Positions 1 to 7,877 of a stretch of DNA of 11,599 nt are shown piece after piece. The position numbers and the translations under genes were made by a program. Source of the stretch: Lysobacteraceae bacterium (GTDB taxonomy: Bacteria > Pseudomonadota > Gammaproteobacteria > Xanthomonadales > Wenzhouxiangellaceae); contig JAIVHD010000058.1 in the NCBI GenBank assembly GCA_020201235.1, positions 1 through 11,599 of the forward strand, given 5' to 3'. The notes below the pieces were generated by a model. That model did not search any database. It was not told where the DNA came from and was given only the letters and a program-made list of their open reading frames with translations. The stretch's first letter is position 1, and every line of letters begins with the position of its first letter.

Positions 1-3000
1 CGAGTGGGCCGATTGTTCCGTTGTTCACCGGCATCTCCGGTGTAATGGAAAACCAGCCGTATGCAATTCCGGCAACGGGCAACTACGAGTTTCAGATCCG
101 CCGAACCAGCTCGGCTGACTCAGACCTGATCGCGCGCAGCCCGGAAGTACAGGTGCGTATGGCCGGGACCGACGCGGCACCTTCGCCGGCGGCTGATCCG
201 AACTGGCAGGCCGATACCACCAGCACCCGCACCGGTGCCACGCGTGGCGAGTTTCGGGTAACCGAATCCGGGGCTGCATCGTATCGTATCCCGATCATGA
301 CCGCGCCTTCCGGCGGTGGCATGGCGCCAGAGATTGCGTTGTCCTACAACAGCCAGGCCGGCCCGGGCAGCGCCGGAATCGGATGGAACCTGGAAGGCTT
401 GAGCGCGATTACCCGCTGTGCGCAAACCTGGGAAACCGACGACCAAAACGGCGGCGTCACGCTCACCGAAAGCGACCGGTTCTGCCTGGACGGACAGCGC
501 TTGATTGTAATCGCTGGCACATACGGAGCCGATGGTGCCGAATACCGGCTGGAGGTGGACCAGATCGTACGCATCCAGTCTTTCGGCAGTCAAGGCGAAG
601 GGCCGGCGTATTTCAAGGTCTGGCGCAAAGACGGCACGGTGAGTTGGTACGGTGCAACCGAAGCCTCCGGCGTTGATCTGGGCAAGGCGCAGGTTTCAAG
701 CAAGTTGAGTGGGCCCGACAGTGAGGCCTTGCGATGGAACATCGGCCGAATCGAGGATAGTGCAAGTAATTTCATGCGTTTCGAATGGAGTGATCTCCAA
801 AGTCTCGCGGTCGAGACGGTGCTGGATAAAGTCGTCTACGGGGGTAACGTTCAGACCGGTGTCGCGCCCGACAACGTGCTGAATTTCTCATGGGATGCCG
901 TACCCGCGGCTCACCGTACCGAAGGCTATCTGGCGGGAATCAAACTCATCGCGAGCGCGCGTCTATCACAAATCACCAGCACTTCCGGCAACCAGGTATT
1001 GCGCCACTATCATTTGCACTACAACGATAACCTGAAGATGCTTGGGAACAGTGCGCTTGCATCAGTTCAGGAATGCAACGGCAGTCATTGCTTTGAGCCA
1101 ACGGGTTTCGAGTGGAACGAGGCCGATCTGCAATTCTCGTCTTCGAGCGTTTCGGCACCATTGATTCAAAATACGGACAAGGTCGAGCAATTGCAGCTTA
1201 TTGACGTCAATGGCGACGGCCTGTCCGACATTGTTTGGGTTGAAAAACGAAGTGGCGCCAATCCGCCATTGCTGCACGTTCGGCTCGCCGCACTGAACAG
1301 CGCCGGTGAGGTTGACTATTTATCGGCCGCCCCGACAACCATGGACCCCCAGACCGGGTCGCCCGATTCTCCTTCTTTCGAAGAGCAGTCCGGCAATACA
1401 GTAAGAGTTTTATCCGATCACTTCGAAACATTCATCGTGGATGATCCGATCCAGTTTCAGATGCAGCCAAACCGCGCATTTGATGCCAATGGCGACGGCC
1501 AGGCCGACCTGGTGTTCCTGCTGCGCTTGCGCCGGTGCGTCGCCAATTGCCCGATCCTGGCTGAGGATCCGGAATCTGGCGGCCTGGCGGGCGAGGAGCT
1601 CTCGCTACCTCACCCGATCCATAAGGTGTATAGCCGGTACATTCTTTTTCAGAGCCAGGCCGACCCCGCCGACGGCCAGGTTGAATTCGTCAGTGCGGCC
1701 ATTCTGGGCACATCTTACGAAGACGATGCAACGATCGGTCATCCGGAAATCGAGCATTTGCAGGTAGTCGACCTGAACCGGGACGGTTTGGGCGATCTCG
1801 TCTACTACAACGCAGATGCACAGGTCTGGCAGTTTCGGCTGAATCGAGGCTTTGATGGCGAGTTTGAAGCCGCGCGTACAATCCATACCAGCGATTCCAA
1901 CGGCTGGCCCGCGCACGAGGATCTCCGCAATCAGCTCCAGATAATCGATGCCGATGGCGATGGGCATCCCGACGCGCTGTTTCCGAGTTCCCGCGACAGT
2001 GACAGAGCGCGCTGGAAAATGGCGCGCTGGAAGCGCGAGCTCAATGCTGGCAGCGGCGGATTCGCGAGCCCGGAGTTCACCGCTGCGCTCGCCAAAAAGA
2101 TTTCACGGAACCAAACGCAATTTGCCGATCTCTATGGCGACGGCAAGCTCGATCAGGTCTTGTTCGGGCCGTTTGGCAACAGCAACATCAACATCGAACT
2201 GCGCTATGGCGTCAACACACAAACCCTCAGTTCGCGCCACGAACCGCAGGGCAGCTTGCGCAGGGTCACCGACGGCTTCGGTGCCTGGACCGAACTGAAT
2301 TATCGCTCGCTGGTTCAGCCGGAAGTGTATCAGCGCGGCGGTGGCGGGCCGGTCCCCGAGTTTGGCGGAGGTTCGGTTGTCTACGACGTCACGGTGCCGA
2401 TGTATGTCGTATCCACAGCCACCAGTCTAAGCCCCCAGTACGAGCTCGGCACGACACTCGGCGGCAACACAACCAGTAGCTACCGCAGCAACGGCACAAC
2501 CCGGGTCCAGTACTTCTACAGCGGAGCCCGCATCCAGGGCGGTGGCCGGGGCTTTCTCGGTTTTCGCGGAGTGGCCAGTTACGACCCGCAATCGGGGATG
2601 CTCACCCAAACCCGTTACCATCAGGATTTTCCTTTTATCGGTCTGCCCGAAGCCACCCGAAGCTGGCATATGAAAACCGATCCTTGGTCTTCGATTGGTG
2701 CGCCTTCGCTGCCGAACTGGATTGAGTCCTCCTGTGTCGATTGGTCAACCGGCTGGAGTACCGGCAATGAGATATTTCTGGGTTGCAGCGAGAATATCTG
2801 GTCCGAAGTGTTTACCGCACAGGCAAACGGGCTCACCCACCCCTATCTGGCCAGAAGTGGGGAATGGAGCTTCAACCCGGATTACTCCGGTACCAACCTG
2901 AGTGGTGCCTCGTTCAGCCACCGGGTCGTCACCGAAAACACCCAGCTGGATGGCTATGGCAATGTCGGTCAGGTTTCGGTTTCGACCTATACGTCGATTT

Positions 3001-6000
3001 CTGGCATCGGCGATCCGGTTGCAAGCCGAGTCAGCGCGAATCACTATTCCGACGATGCGTCGCGTTGGCATCTGGGCCGGTTGTCGTGTAGCACGGTGCA
3101 AAGCACACGCGGAAATCAGACCACGCAGCGTCGATCGACCTTTGGTTATCACAGCGCGACCGGTATTCTGAATCGCGAAACGGTCAACGCTTCGAGCTGC
3201 CTCGATAGCAGCGGCAGCCTGGCCACGACGTATGCGCTTGACTCGTTCGGAAATCGCACGACGACCACGGTGACCGGCACCGAAATCAACCCTGCGCGCA
3301 GAACCCGCGTCACCTACGATCCCCGGGGGCGGTATGTTGATACCGAACAGGTCCAACTCGGAACGGCCTGGCTGACCACCAGCGAGGTGCTGGACCGTGA
3401 CCACTACGGCAATGCACTGCGCGTTCGTAACGGCCAGAACGTCACCGCCGTGGCCGGCTTTGACGCAATGGGCCGGCCGCATTACAGCTACACCCCGGAT
3501 GGTGCCTGGACACGCGTCCTGCACCGTCCTGGGGGACACGCCAATTGCCCGTCGGGGACTGCCTCGCGCGAGGAACTCACGGCCGCCGACGGCAGCCGAT
3601 CGTGGGTGTGCAAGGACGTGCTTGGGCGCGAGACCCGGGCCATCGTCTGGGGCTTTGATGGCCAGCGCATCTATACTGACACCCGATATGACTACGCCAG
3701 CCGGCCGCTGGAAGTCTCGGAACCGTATTTTCCGGGCGATCCCATCTATTGGACCAGAACGTTCTACGATGAAGTCGGCCGGGTCGAGTTCGTCGAGCTG
3801 CCCGACGGCAATACCGAAAGCTGGCGCTACAACCTCGCCGGCAGCGGCCTGACGAAGGGTCTCCGGACAACCCATACCAACGCCCGCGGAAAGCAACACG
3901 TCACCGATCGCAATGCCTTGGGCGAGAAGATCGGTGAAATTGCCGCCGATCTCGGCACCACAAATTACCGCTACGACGCACTTGGTCAGTTAATCGAAAC
4001 CGATGGGCCGCTGGCGGATGACACGATTGTCATCGCCTACGACGCGCTGGGCAACAAAAAGCGCCTGGACGATCCCGACAAGGGCACCTGGCACTACCGG
4101 CACAACGCGCTGGGCGATCTGATTTGCCAGCGCGATGCAAAAAACCAGGGCACGTTGCTGACCTACGACGGTCTCGGTCGGCGCATCGGGCGCGAGGATC
4201 TGGTCGATGTGTTCAGTACCGATACCTGCGCCGGAACGCCCGTGGGCAACACAAACTGGGGCTACGGCAATACCGTGCTGGAGCCGGAGTTCGGCCAGAT
4301 CGTATTCGAGTCGAGTCAATACGATGACGGTGCCGGAGCCAATCACACAACGCTGCGAAGCTATTATTACCGCAGCCAAGATGGCCGCTTGATTCACGTT
4401 GATACCACCATCGCCGAGGCCGGTGGCTTCAATCGAAGCTACTCAGAAAGAACCACCTACGACCCGTTTGGCCGGGTATTCCAACAGTTCGACGCCGCCG
4501 GCGGCGATCGCGGCACGCAGTTTACCTACAACAGCTTTGGCTATCTTCAGCGGCTGGAGGAGGCGCGCCGGGGCGACGGGCTGGCCAGGCTGGCCTACTG
4601 GACGGTGGTCTCGCAGAACGCGCGCGGCCAGATCACCGAGGCGGTCATGGGCAATGGTGCGAGCGTGACGGCCGGCTACGACCCGGCAACCGGGCGGTTG
4701 CGGCACAAGGTTGATGACAGTGACTTCGCGCTGGTCCAGGACTTGCAGCTGGCCTGGGACGCCGTCGGCAACGTCACCCATCGGCACGACCAGGGCGGCC
4801 TGCGCGACCAGTTTGAGCGCTTCGAGTACGACGCCCGCGACCGCCTGACCCGGGTGCGCATGCAGCGCGATGGCGGGCCGGAGACGACCGCCTTACAAAT
4901 GCGCTACGACCGGTCTGGCAACATTGTGTGCAAGTCGGATGTCTCCAGCCTCAGTTGCGCGCTCGCAAGTCACAGCAACTACAACTACGGTGCCGGCAGC
5001 GCCGGCCCGCACGCGGTCACCCAGGCCGGCGCTCGAACGATTTTCTATGATGCCAACGGCAACGTCGGTTCCGACCAGGTCGGCGACGCGCTCGACCGCG
5101 AGTTCCACTACACCAGCTACGACAAGGTTCGTCGCATCAGCCGCAGTTCCGACCAGGTCGAGTTCCATTACGGCGCCGACCGCTCAAGAACCCTGCGCCG
5201 GGATCTGTCCGGCACCCAGGTCGAGCAGCGCACCCACTACGTCGGCTCGGTCGAGGTGATCTATCGCGGGCACAATCCGGGGCCGGGCGGCGGCGAGTAC
5301 CGGCGCTACATCGGTGGAATCGCGATTGCCACCTTCTTCGAGGCCAGCGGCATCGACCGGCAGCGCTACCTGCACACCGACCACATCGGCAGCACCATCG
5401 CGATCACCGACGAGAACGGCCAGGTCGTGGCCAACATGGCCTTCGACGCCTGGGGCGAGCGCCGCCGTGCTGCCGACTGGACCGATCAATGGGTGCAATG
5501 GCTAACGGGCAGCACCCCGGCCTGGGCGCAATCAACCATTGCCATCACACCCCGCGGCTACACCGGCCACGAGCACGTCGATTCCATGGGCATCATCCAC
5601 ATGAACGGGCGCATCTACGACGCCCATCTGGGCCGATTTCTGCAGGCCGACCCGTTCGTCGAGGACTCCACCACGCTCAACCGGTATACCTACGTCCACA
5701 ACAATCCGCTGGCGCTGACCGATCCGAGCGGGTTTTTTAGTTTTGGGGGGTTCGCCAAAAAGCTTGGTAAAGCGTTAAGCGCGCTCGGCCAGGTGGTGAG
5801 GCTTCTTCCATGTCAGTATTGCCAGACGGCGGGCGAGGCGCTCATCGGTATCGGGCAGCTGCTGAGGCATTTCGGCACTGCGATCTCCTCACTGAATCAA
5901 TCGAGCGCCCCCGGCACCCTGCCCGGTGCGTTCTCCTCCTCCTTCCAGGTTGAGCCATTCTCACCCTTGCAGGACTCGACTCCGCAGCAACAGCGCGAAG

Positions 6001-6203
6001 TGCATGAAGCCATGCGTTCCCTGATGCCCGGACTTTCCAGCGGCGTAATCGCGGCGGTCGCGAGTGAACGAAACGGGCATGCGTTTGCAACAGCCGGTGC
6101 TGGGGATGTACAATTCCAGCGAAAGCCTGAAGATCGATCGGCCGAGATCGCGACCAATGTCAGTCTTTCCGGCACGGATTCGGTGGTTACGGACGCTTTT
6201 TGA
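1..6203 (+). CDS. SpvB/FG-GAP/Rhs-repeat giant protein (polymorphic toxin carrier), 5' partial
   Basis: The frame is open from base 3, so the true start lies outside the window; the TTG at 21 is only the first possible internal start. At least 2060 residues remain (numbered from 21). Residues ~76-134 carry the SpvB/TcdB-type N-terminal signature (YRIPIMTAPSGGG, LSYNSQAG, GIGWNL). Five FG-GAP/VCBS-like calcium motifs follow near residues 391, 486, 579, 638 and 700 (such as DVNGDGLSD and DADGDGHPD). A TcdB-middle-like part (GGGRGFLGFRG) leads into many YD/Rhs repeats (YDALGNKKRL, YDGLGRR). The Rhs core ends with HTDHIGSTIAITD, GRIYDAHLGRFLQADPF and NNPLALTDPSG at ~1904. Such proteins form a hollow shell enclosing a C-terminal toxin. 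The last ~156 residues are a variable tip I cannot assign. No PAAR, intein or signal sequence is visible, so the export route is unknown. The stop at 6201 may be a frameshift artefact. Confidence 0.93.
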   Translation, partial: SGPIVPLFTGISGVMENQPYAIPATGNYEFQIRRTSSADSDLIARSPEVQVRMAGTDAAPSPAADPNWQADTTSTRTGATRGEFRVTESGAASYRIPIMTAPSGGGMAPEIALSYNSQAGPGSAGIGWNLEGLSAITRCAQTWETDDQNGGVTLTESDRFCLDGQRLIVIAGTYGADGAEYRLEVDQIVRIQSFGSQGEGPAYFKVWRKDGTVSWYGATEASGVDLGKAQVSSKLSGPDSEALRWNIGRIEDSASNFMRFEWSDLQSLAVETVLDKVVYGGNVQTGVAPDNVLNFSWDAVPAAHRTEGYLAGIKLIASARLSQITSTSGNQVLRHYHLHYNDNLKMLGNSALASVQECNGSHCFEPTGFEWNEADLQFSSSSVSAPLIQNTDKVEQLQLIDVNGDGLSDIVWVEKRSGANPPLLHVRLAALNSAGEVDYLSAAPTTMDPQTGSPDSPSFEEQSGNTVRVLSDHFETFIVDDPIQFQMQPNRAFDANGDGQADLVFLLRLRRCVANCPILAEDPESGGLAGEELSLPHPIHKVYSRYILFQSQADPADGQVEFVSAAILGTSYEDDATIGHPEIEHLQVVDLNRDGLGDLVYYNADAQVWQFRLNRGFDGEFEAARTIHTSDSNGWPAHEDLRNQLQIIDADGDGHPDALFPSSRDSDRARWKMARWKRELNAGSGGFASPEFTAALAKKISRNQTQFADLYGDGKLDQVLFGPFGNSNINIELRYGVNTQTLSSRHEPQGSLRRVTDGFGAWTELNYRSLVQPEVYQRGGGGPVPEFGGGSVVYDVTVPMYVVSTATSLSPQYELGTTLGGNTTSSYRSNGTTRVQYFYSGARIQGGGRGFLGFRGVASYDPQSGMLTQTRYHQDFPFIGLPEATRSWHMKTDPWSSIGAPSLPNWIESSCVDWSTGWSTGNEIFLGCSENIWSEVFTAQANGLTHPYLARSGEWSFNPDYSGTNLSGASFSHRVVTENTQLDGYGNVGQVSVSTYTSISGIGDPVASRVSANHYSDDASRWHLGRLSCSTVQSTRGNQTTQRRSTFGYHSATGILNRETVNASSCLDSSGSLATTYALDSFGNRTTTTVTGTEINPARRTRVTYDPRGRYVDTEQVQLGTAWLTTSEVLDRDHYGNALRVRNGQNVTAVAGFDAMGRPHYSYTPDGAWTRVLHRPGGHANCPSGTASREELTAADGSRSWVCKDVLGRETRAIVWGFDGQRIYTDTRYDYASRPLEVSEPYFPGDPIYWTRTFYDEVGRVEFVELPDGNTESWRYNLAGSGLTKGLRTTHTNARGKQHVTDRNALGEKIGEIAADLGTTNYRYDALGQLIETDGPLADDTIVIAYDALGNKKRLDDPDKGTWHYRHNALGDLICQRDAKNQGTLLTYDGLGRRIGREDLVDVFSTDTCAGTPVGNTNWGYGNTVLEPEFGQIVFESSQYDDGAGANHTTLRSYYYRSQDGRLIHVDTTIAEAGGFNRSYSERTTYDPFGRVFQQFDAAGGDRGTQFTYNSFGYLQRLEEARRGDGLARLAYWTVVSQNARGQITEAVMGNGASVTAGYDPATGRLRHKVDDSDFALVQDLQLAWDAVGNVTHRHDQGGLRDQFERFEYDARDRLTRVRMQRDGGPETTALQMRYDRSGNIVCKSDVSSLSCALASHSNYNYGAGSAGPHAVTQAGARTIFYDANGNVGSDQVGDALDREFHYTSYDKVRRISRSSDQVEFHYGADRSRTLRRDLSGTQVEQRTHYVGSVEVIYRGHNPGPGGGEYRRYIGGIAIATFFEASGIDRQRYLHTDHIGSTIAITDENGQVVANMAFDAWGERRRAADWTDQWVQWLTGSTPAWAQSTIAITPRGYTGHEHVDSMGIIHMNGRIYDAHLGRFLQADPFVEDSTTLNRYTYVHNNPLALTDPSGFFSFGGFAKKLGKALSALGQVVRLLPCQYCQTAGEALIGIGQLLRHFGTAISSLNQSSAPGTLPGAFSSSFQVEPFSPLQDSTPQQQREVHEAMRSLMPGLSSGVIAAVASERNGHAFATAGAGDVQFQRKPEDRSAEIATNVSLSGTDSVVTDAF
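5733..6203 (+). other. Variable C-terminal tip of the Rhs protein, first part
   Basis: After the conserved NNPLALTDPSG end of the Rhs core the sequence loses any resemblance to the repeats. It begins FFSFGGFAKKLGKALSALGQ, a glycine- and lysine-containing stretch that could form an amphipathic helix. A CxxC pair (CQYC) and a second hydrophobic helix-like stretch (ALIGIGQLLRHFGTAISSL) follow, then a Ser/Pro-rich linker. This is the position where Rhs toxins carry their exchangeable effector domain. I recognise no nuclease, deaminase, ADP-ribosyltransferase or pore-forming signature. The in-frame part is 156 residues; joining the -1 frame beyond 6201 would make a tip of about 300 residues. Confidence 0.7.
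6197..6201 (+). other. T5 run at the frame change in the Rhs tip
   Basis: Codons GCT TTT TGA surround the run. A TTT codon sliding back one base (6198 to 6197) re-pairs perfectly and then reads TTG ATT GGC into the long downstream frame. The same result follows from one missing T in the assembly or in the genome. I see no complete X-XXY-YYZ heptamer and no obvious downstream stem-loop, so programmed slippage is possible but not shown. Confidence 0.55.
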
Positions 6204-6643
6204 TTGGCGGATTTTCGCCGGTCGGAGGAGAGTTTCTGACGGATCAGGGAGAATTAGTGAACCTGGCGGTTAGCGATTTTGGTACAACGCTTGTTGATGC
6301 CCAAGGCAGTCACTTCAATTTCTCACCGGAAACGGGCCTGGTTCATCGCCTTGAAAGTGGCGCTTTGCAGCGTGTTGCGCCAGAGGCATATGTAATAGGT
6401 GGTGCAGCAGTGACCCGTGTCATTGCTGCCAGTTCTGTACGAGTATTCGGTGGTCGCAGTGAGGCATTACGCGCTGCATGCATGGCTGCATCTCTATGTA
6501 CTTCGCAAGTAAACGCTGCTGGGACAATTGTGACCAAGCCATCCAGAGCGCTTGTCCAACAACGCTTACGGATGGAAGAGATCCGGATTGGCATTCAGAG
6601 GGAGCAAGCTAATCAATTCAGAAAGGTTATAAGGGATCGGTGA
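6200..6643 (+). CDS. Frame-shifted continuation of the Rhs C-terminal tip, or a separate small ORF
   Basis: This 147-codon frame starts exactly where the Rhs frame stops: TTG at 6200-6202 overlaps TGA at 6201-6203. Its first residues (LIGGFSPVGGEFLTDQGELV) read as a natural continuation of ...VVTDAF. The simplest view is one coding sequence broken in the T run 6197-6201, where one extra T restores the frame. If independently translated, GTG at 6257 is the best start, with AGGGAG at 6246-6251 five bases upstream. The product is unknown. It has a small-residue-rich middle (VIGGAAVTRVIAASSVRV) and a basic, helical-looking end (RLRMEEIRIGIQREQANQFR). No catalytic motif of a known toxin family is visible. 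It ends 6 bases before the Sel1-repeat gene, as expected of a toxin followed by its partner. Confidence 0.6.
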   Translation: MIGGFSPVGGEFLTDQGELVNLAVSDFGTTLVDAQGSHFNFSPETGLVHRLESGALQRVAPEAYVIGGAAVTRVIAASSVRVFGGRSEALRAACMAASLCTSQVNAAGTIVTKPSRALVQQRLRMEEIRIGIQREQANQFRKVIRDR

Positions 6644-6649
6644 ATTAAA

Positions 6650-7249
6650 TTGAAGAGCCCGCATGATTTATCGAGCCTTGAGCGCAGATGGGATAGGATG
6701 TTTCAGTGCATGGAAAGTGGCGATACTGAGGGCGCGCTTTATATGCTGAGAGCTCTTGCTGATGATGGTGTTGCCGCAGCGATGGCGGAAATTGGCGTCT
6801 TTCACGAGACTGGCACTGATCCGGTGAAAGAAGACTTGGGTGAAGCAATCAAGTGGTATCGTAGGGCCGCCGATAGCGGAGACATGGAAGGCTTATTGGC
6901 GATGGCTAGGCTCCATCTCACCGGCCAAGGTGTCCCCGTTGACTATGAGATCTCACGCGAATACTATCAAGCGATAGTTGAAAAAGTTGAAGATAGGCGG
7001 GCGTTATTTGGGTTGGCATGGATTTTTCACAAGGGATTTGGGGTGTGTCCTGATTTAGGGCGGGCCGAGGAGTTCTATCTGAGAGCCAATGCTGCTGGAC
7101 ATTTGCTTGCGCGTAAATGGCTGGCAGCCATGTATTGGTCAAATGGCCGCCATTTGAAGGCAGCGTGGCACTGGATATCGGCCATAGTAAAAATTTGGTT
7201 TACTGCGCTGTTTGATAAAAGAAGTTTGAAGTTGCATAGACAGTTGTAA
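6650..7249 (+). CDS. Sel1-like repeat protein, possible immunity or accessory protein of the Rhs tip
   Basis: The product is up to 199 residues. It has three or four Sel1-like (SLR) helical repeats between about residues 45 and 165: AAAMAEIGVFHETG, EAIKWYRRAADSGD, GLLAMARLHLTGQGVPVDYE, RALFGLAWIFHKGFGV, and AEEFYLRANAAGHLLARKWL. Sel1 repeats form an alpha-solenoid that binds other proteins. No signal peptide is visible. The C-terminus has a hydrophobic stretch (AAWHWISAIVKIWFTALF) that could touch the membrane. I use the TTG at 6650 because the frame upstream of the first ATG (6698) already reads as plausible protein; an AAGGG at 6631-6635 lies rather far from it. ATG at 6698 or 6710 is possible. 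It sits directly downstream of the Rhs tip and 5 bases before the next gene. A role as toxin-neutralising partner is inference from position. Base composition is much more AT-rich than the Rhs core. Confidence 0.82.
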   Translation: MKSPHDLSSLERRWDRMFQCMESGDTEGALYMLRALADDGVAAAMAEIGVFHETGTDPVKEDLGEAIKWYRRAADSGDMEGLLAMARLHLTGQGVPVDYEISREYYQAIVEKVEDRRALFGLAWIFHKGFGVCPDLGRAEEFYLRANAAGHLLARKWLAAMYWSNGRHLKAAWHWISAIVKIWFTALFDKRSLKLHRQL

Positions 7250-7254
7250 CCAAG

Positions 7255-7575
7255 ATGGAGAGCGTTTTTCAACTGATTCTAGCGTTGGTACTTGTGATCC
7301 ATTTTTATATGCAAGTCGTAGTAAGCATCCTGATCCTTAGGCAAGATGAAGAAGCGACTCGTAGGTTTATACAGTTAGGGGTTGTTTGGCTCATTCCTAT
7401 TGTTGGCGTTGCTTTTATAGGCTACTTTGTATTAGAGGGGTTGAGAGATTGTGAGCTTAGGTCCCTGCCTAAGTTTGCATTGCCCTTGCTGTTCCTGACT
7501 GGCATATCCCCTTCGAAGGGTTCTCCTGAACAGGGAGGCGGGGACTCTATGGATGATCCTTGGACAGATGTCTAA
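7255..7575 (+). CDS. Small two-helix inner-membrane protein, PLDc_N-like
   Basis: The product has 106 residues. Two predicted membrane helices, VFQLILALVLVIHFYMQVVVS (residues ~4-24) and FIQLGVVWLIPIVGVAFIGYFVL (~39-61), are separated by a short charged loop (RQDEEATRR). This hairpin resembles the PLDc_N domain found alone or before phospholipase D domains. Here no HKD catalytic domain follows. The rest is a soluble tail with a Gly/Asp-rich end (GGGDSMDDPWTDV). ATG at 7255 lies 5 bases after the Sel1 stop with no strong Shine-Dalgarno, so translation is probably coupled. As the last gene of the tight Rhs-tip/Sel1 group it could be an immunity protein, which would suit a membrane-acting toxin. 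That role is inference; the membrane topology is seen in the sequence. Confidence 0.75.
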   Translation: MESVFQLILALVLVIHFYMQVVVSILILRQDEEATRRFIQLGVVWLIPIVGVAFIGYFVLEGLRDCELRSLPKFALPLLFLTGISPSKGSPEQGGGDSMDDPWTDV

Positions 7576-7739
7576 GTGTCCTGCGCGTTCCGGACCGGGT
7601 CACGGGCCTTTGGCGTTGCGTTTCTTTTTGCACTGACCTGACGACAACAACGCGCGACAAGGCCGGTCGCTGCTGTCTGTAATCTTACTGTTTACGATTC
7701 TTCAACTACCGTCAACACCAAACACCCACGTATCGTGTC

Positions 7740-7755
7740 AATCTGGGACAGCCAC
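7740..7755 (+). repeat. Direct repeat copy 1 (AATCTGGGACAGCCAC)
   Basis: This is the first of three closely matching 16-base copies. It lies 100 bases upstream of copy 2. The sequence type (GGGACAG core) recalls short repeats that flank mobile-element remnants, but I cannot assign a family. Confidence 0.6.
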
Positions 7756-7772
7756 AAAACCGACCGCTACTG

Positions 7773-7800
7773 AAAACGCCCGGCTGGTCCGGGCGTTCTT
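7773..7800 (+). terminator. Rho-independent terminator-like hairpin
   Basis: A perfect 9-bp stem (AACGCCCGG at 7775-7783, CCGGGCGTT at 7789-7797) closes a 5-base loop. It is preceded by AAAA and followed by a moderately T-rich tract (CTTGTAGGTTCTTCC). It lies about 200 bases after the membrane-protein stop, so it could end the Rhs-cassette transcript. The A tract on the left makes it potentially bidirectional. Confidence 0.6.
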
Positions 7801-7814
7801 GTAGGTTCTTCCTT

Positions 7815-7835
7815 AGCCGCTGATATCAGGCGGCT
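7815..7835. repeat. Imperfect palindrome
   Basis: AGCCGC and GCGGCT flank the self-complementary TGATATCA with one unpaired G, giving a nearly perfect 21-base palindrome. The preceding CCTTAGCCGC recurs at 7934-7943 at the left edge of the transposase remnant. It could be a REP-like stem-loop or a recombinase or regulator site; function is unknown. Confidence 0.5.
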
Positions 7836-7839
7836 GCAG

Positions 7840-7855
7840 AATCGGGGACAGCCAG
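7840..7855 (+). repeat. Direct repeat copy 2 (AATCGGGGACAGCCAG)
   Basis: It differs from copy 1 at two of 16 positions (T to G at position 5 and C to G at position 16). It follows the palindrome 7815-7835 closely. Confidence 0.55.
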
Positions 7856-7857
7856 AG

Positions 7858-7873
7858 AATCTGGGGCAGCCAC
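7858..7873 (+). repeat. Direct repeat copy 3 (AATCTGGGGCAGCCAC)
   Basis: It differs from copy 1 at one of 16 positions (A to G at position 9) and begins 18 bases after the start of copy 2. Homology to a transposase starts about 60 bases further right, so the tandem pair may be part of an element end. Confidence 0.6.
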
Positions 7874-7877
7874 TAAA

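Larger units (their letters stand above)
7576..7877. other. 302-base non-coding stretch with hairpins and repeats
   Basis: No convincing reading frame, tRNA or rRNA is visible. The stretch contains a terminator-like hairpin (7775-7797), an imperfect palindrome (7815-7835) and three copies of a 16-base repeat (7740, 7840, 7858). It separates the AT-richer Rhs cassette from a zone of transposase debris. It looks like the remains of mobile-element ends rather than an ordinary promoter region. Confidence 0.6.

Noticed and set aside
2745..3899. 384-codon open frame on the - strand
   Set aside because: It lies wholly within the Rhs-repeat coding sequence, shows no domain, and its composition is that of an antisense reading of GC-rich repeats.
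6193..6203. Classical heptameric -1 frameshift signal
   Set aside because: Only the TTT codon can re-pair fully; the preceding codon GCT does not fit X-XXY-YYZ, and I see no downstream pseudoknot or strong stem.
7576..7877. CRISPR array
   Set aside because: Three short repeats with unequal spacing (100 and 18 bases) and imperfect identity do not fit an array, and no cas gene is present.
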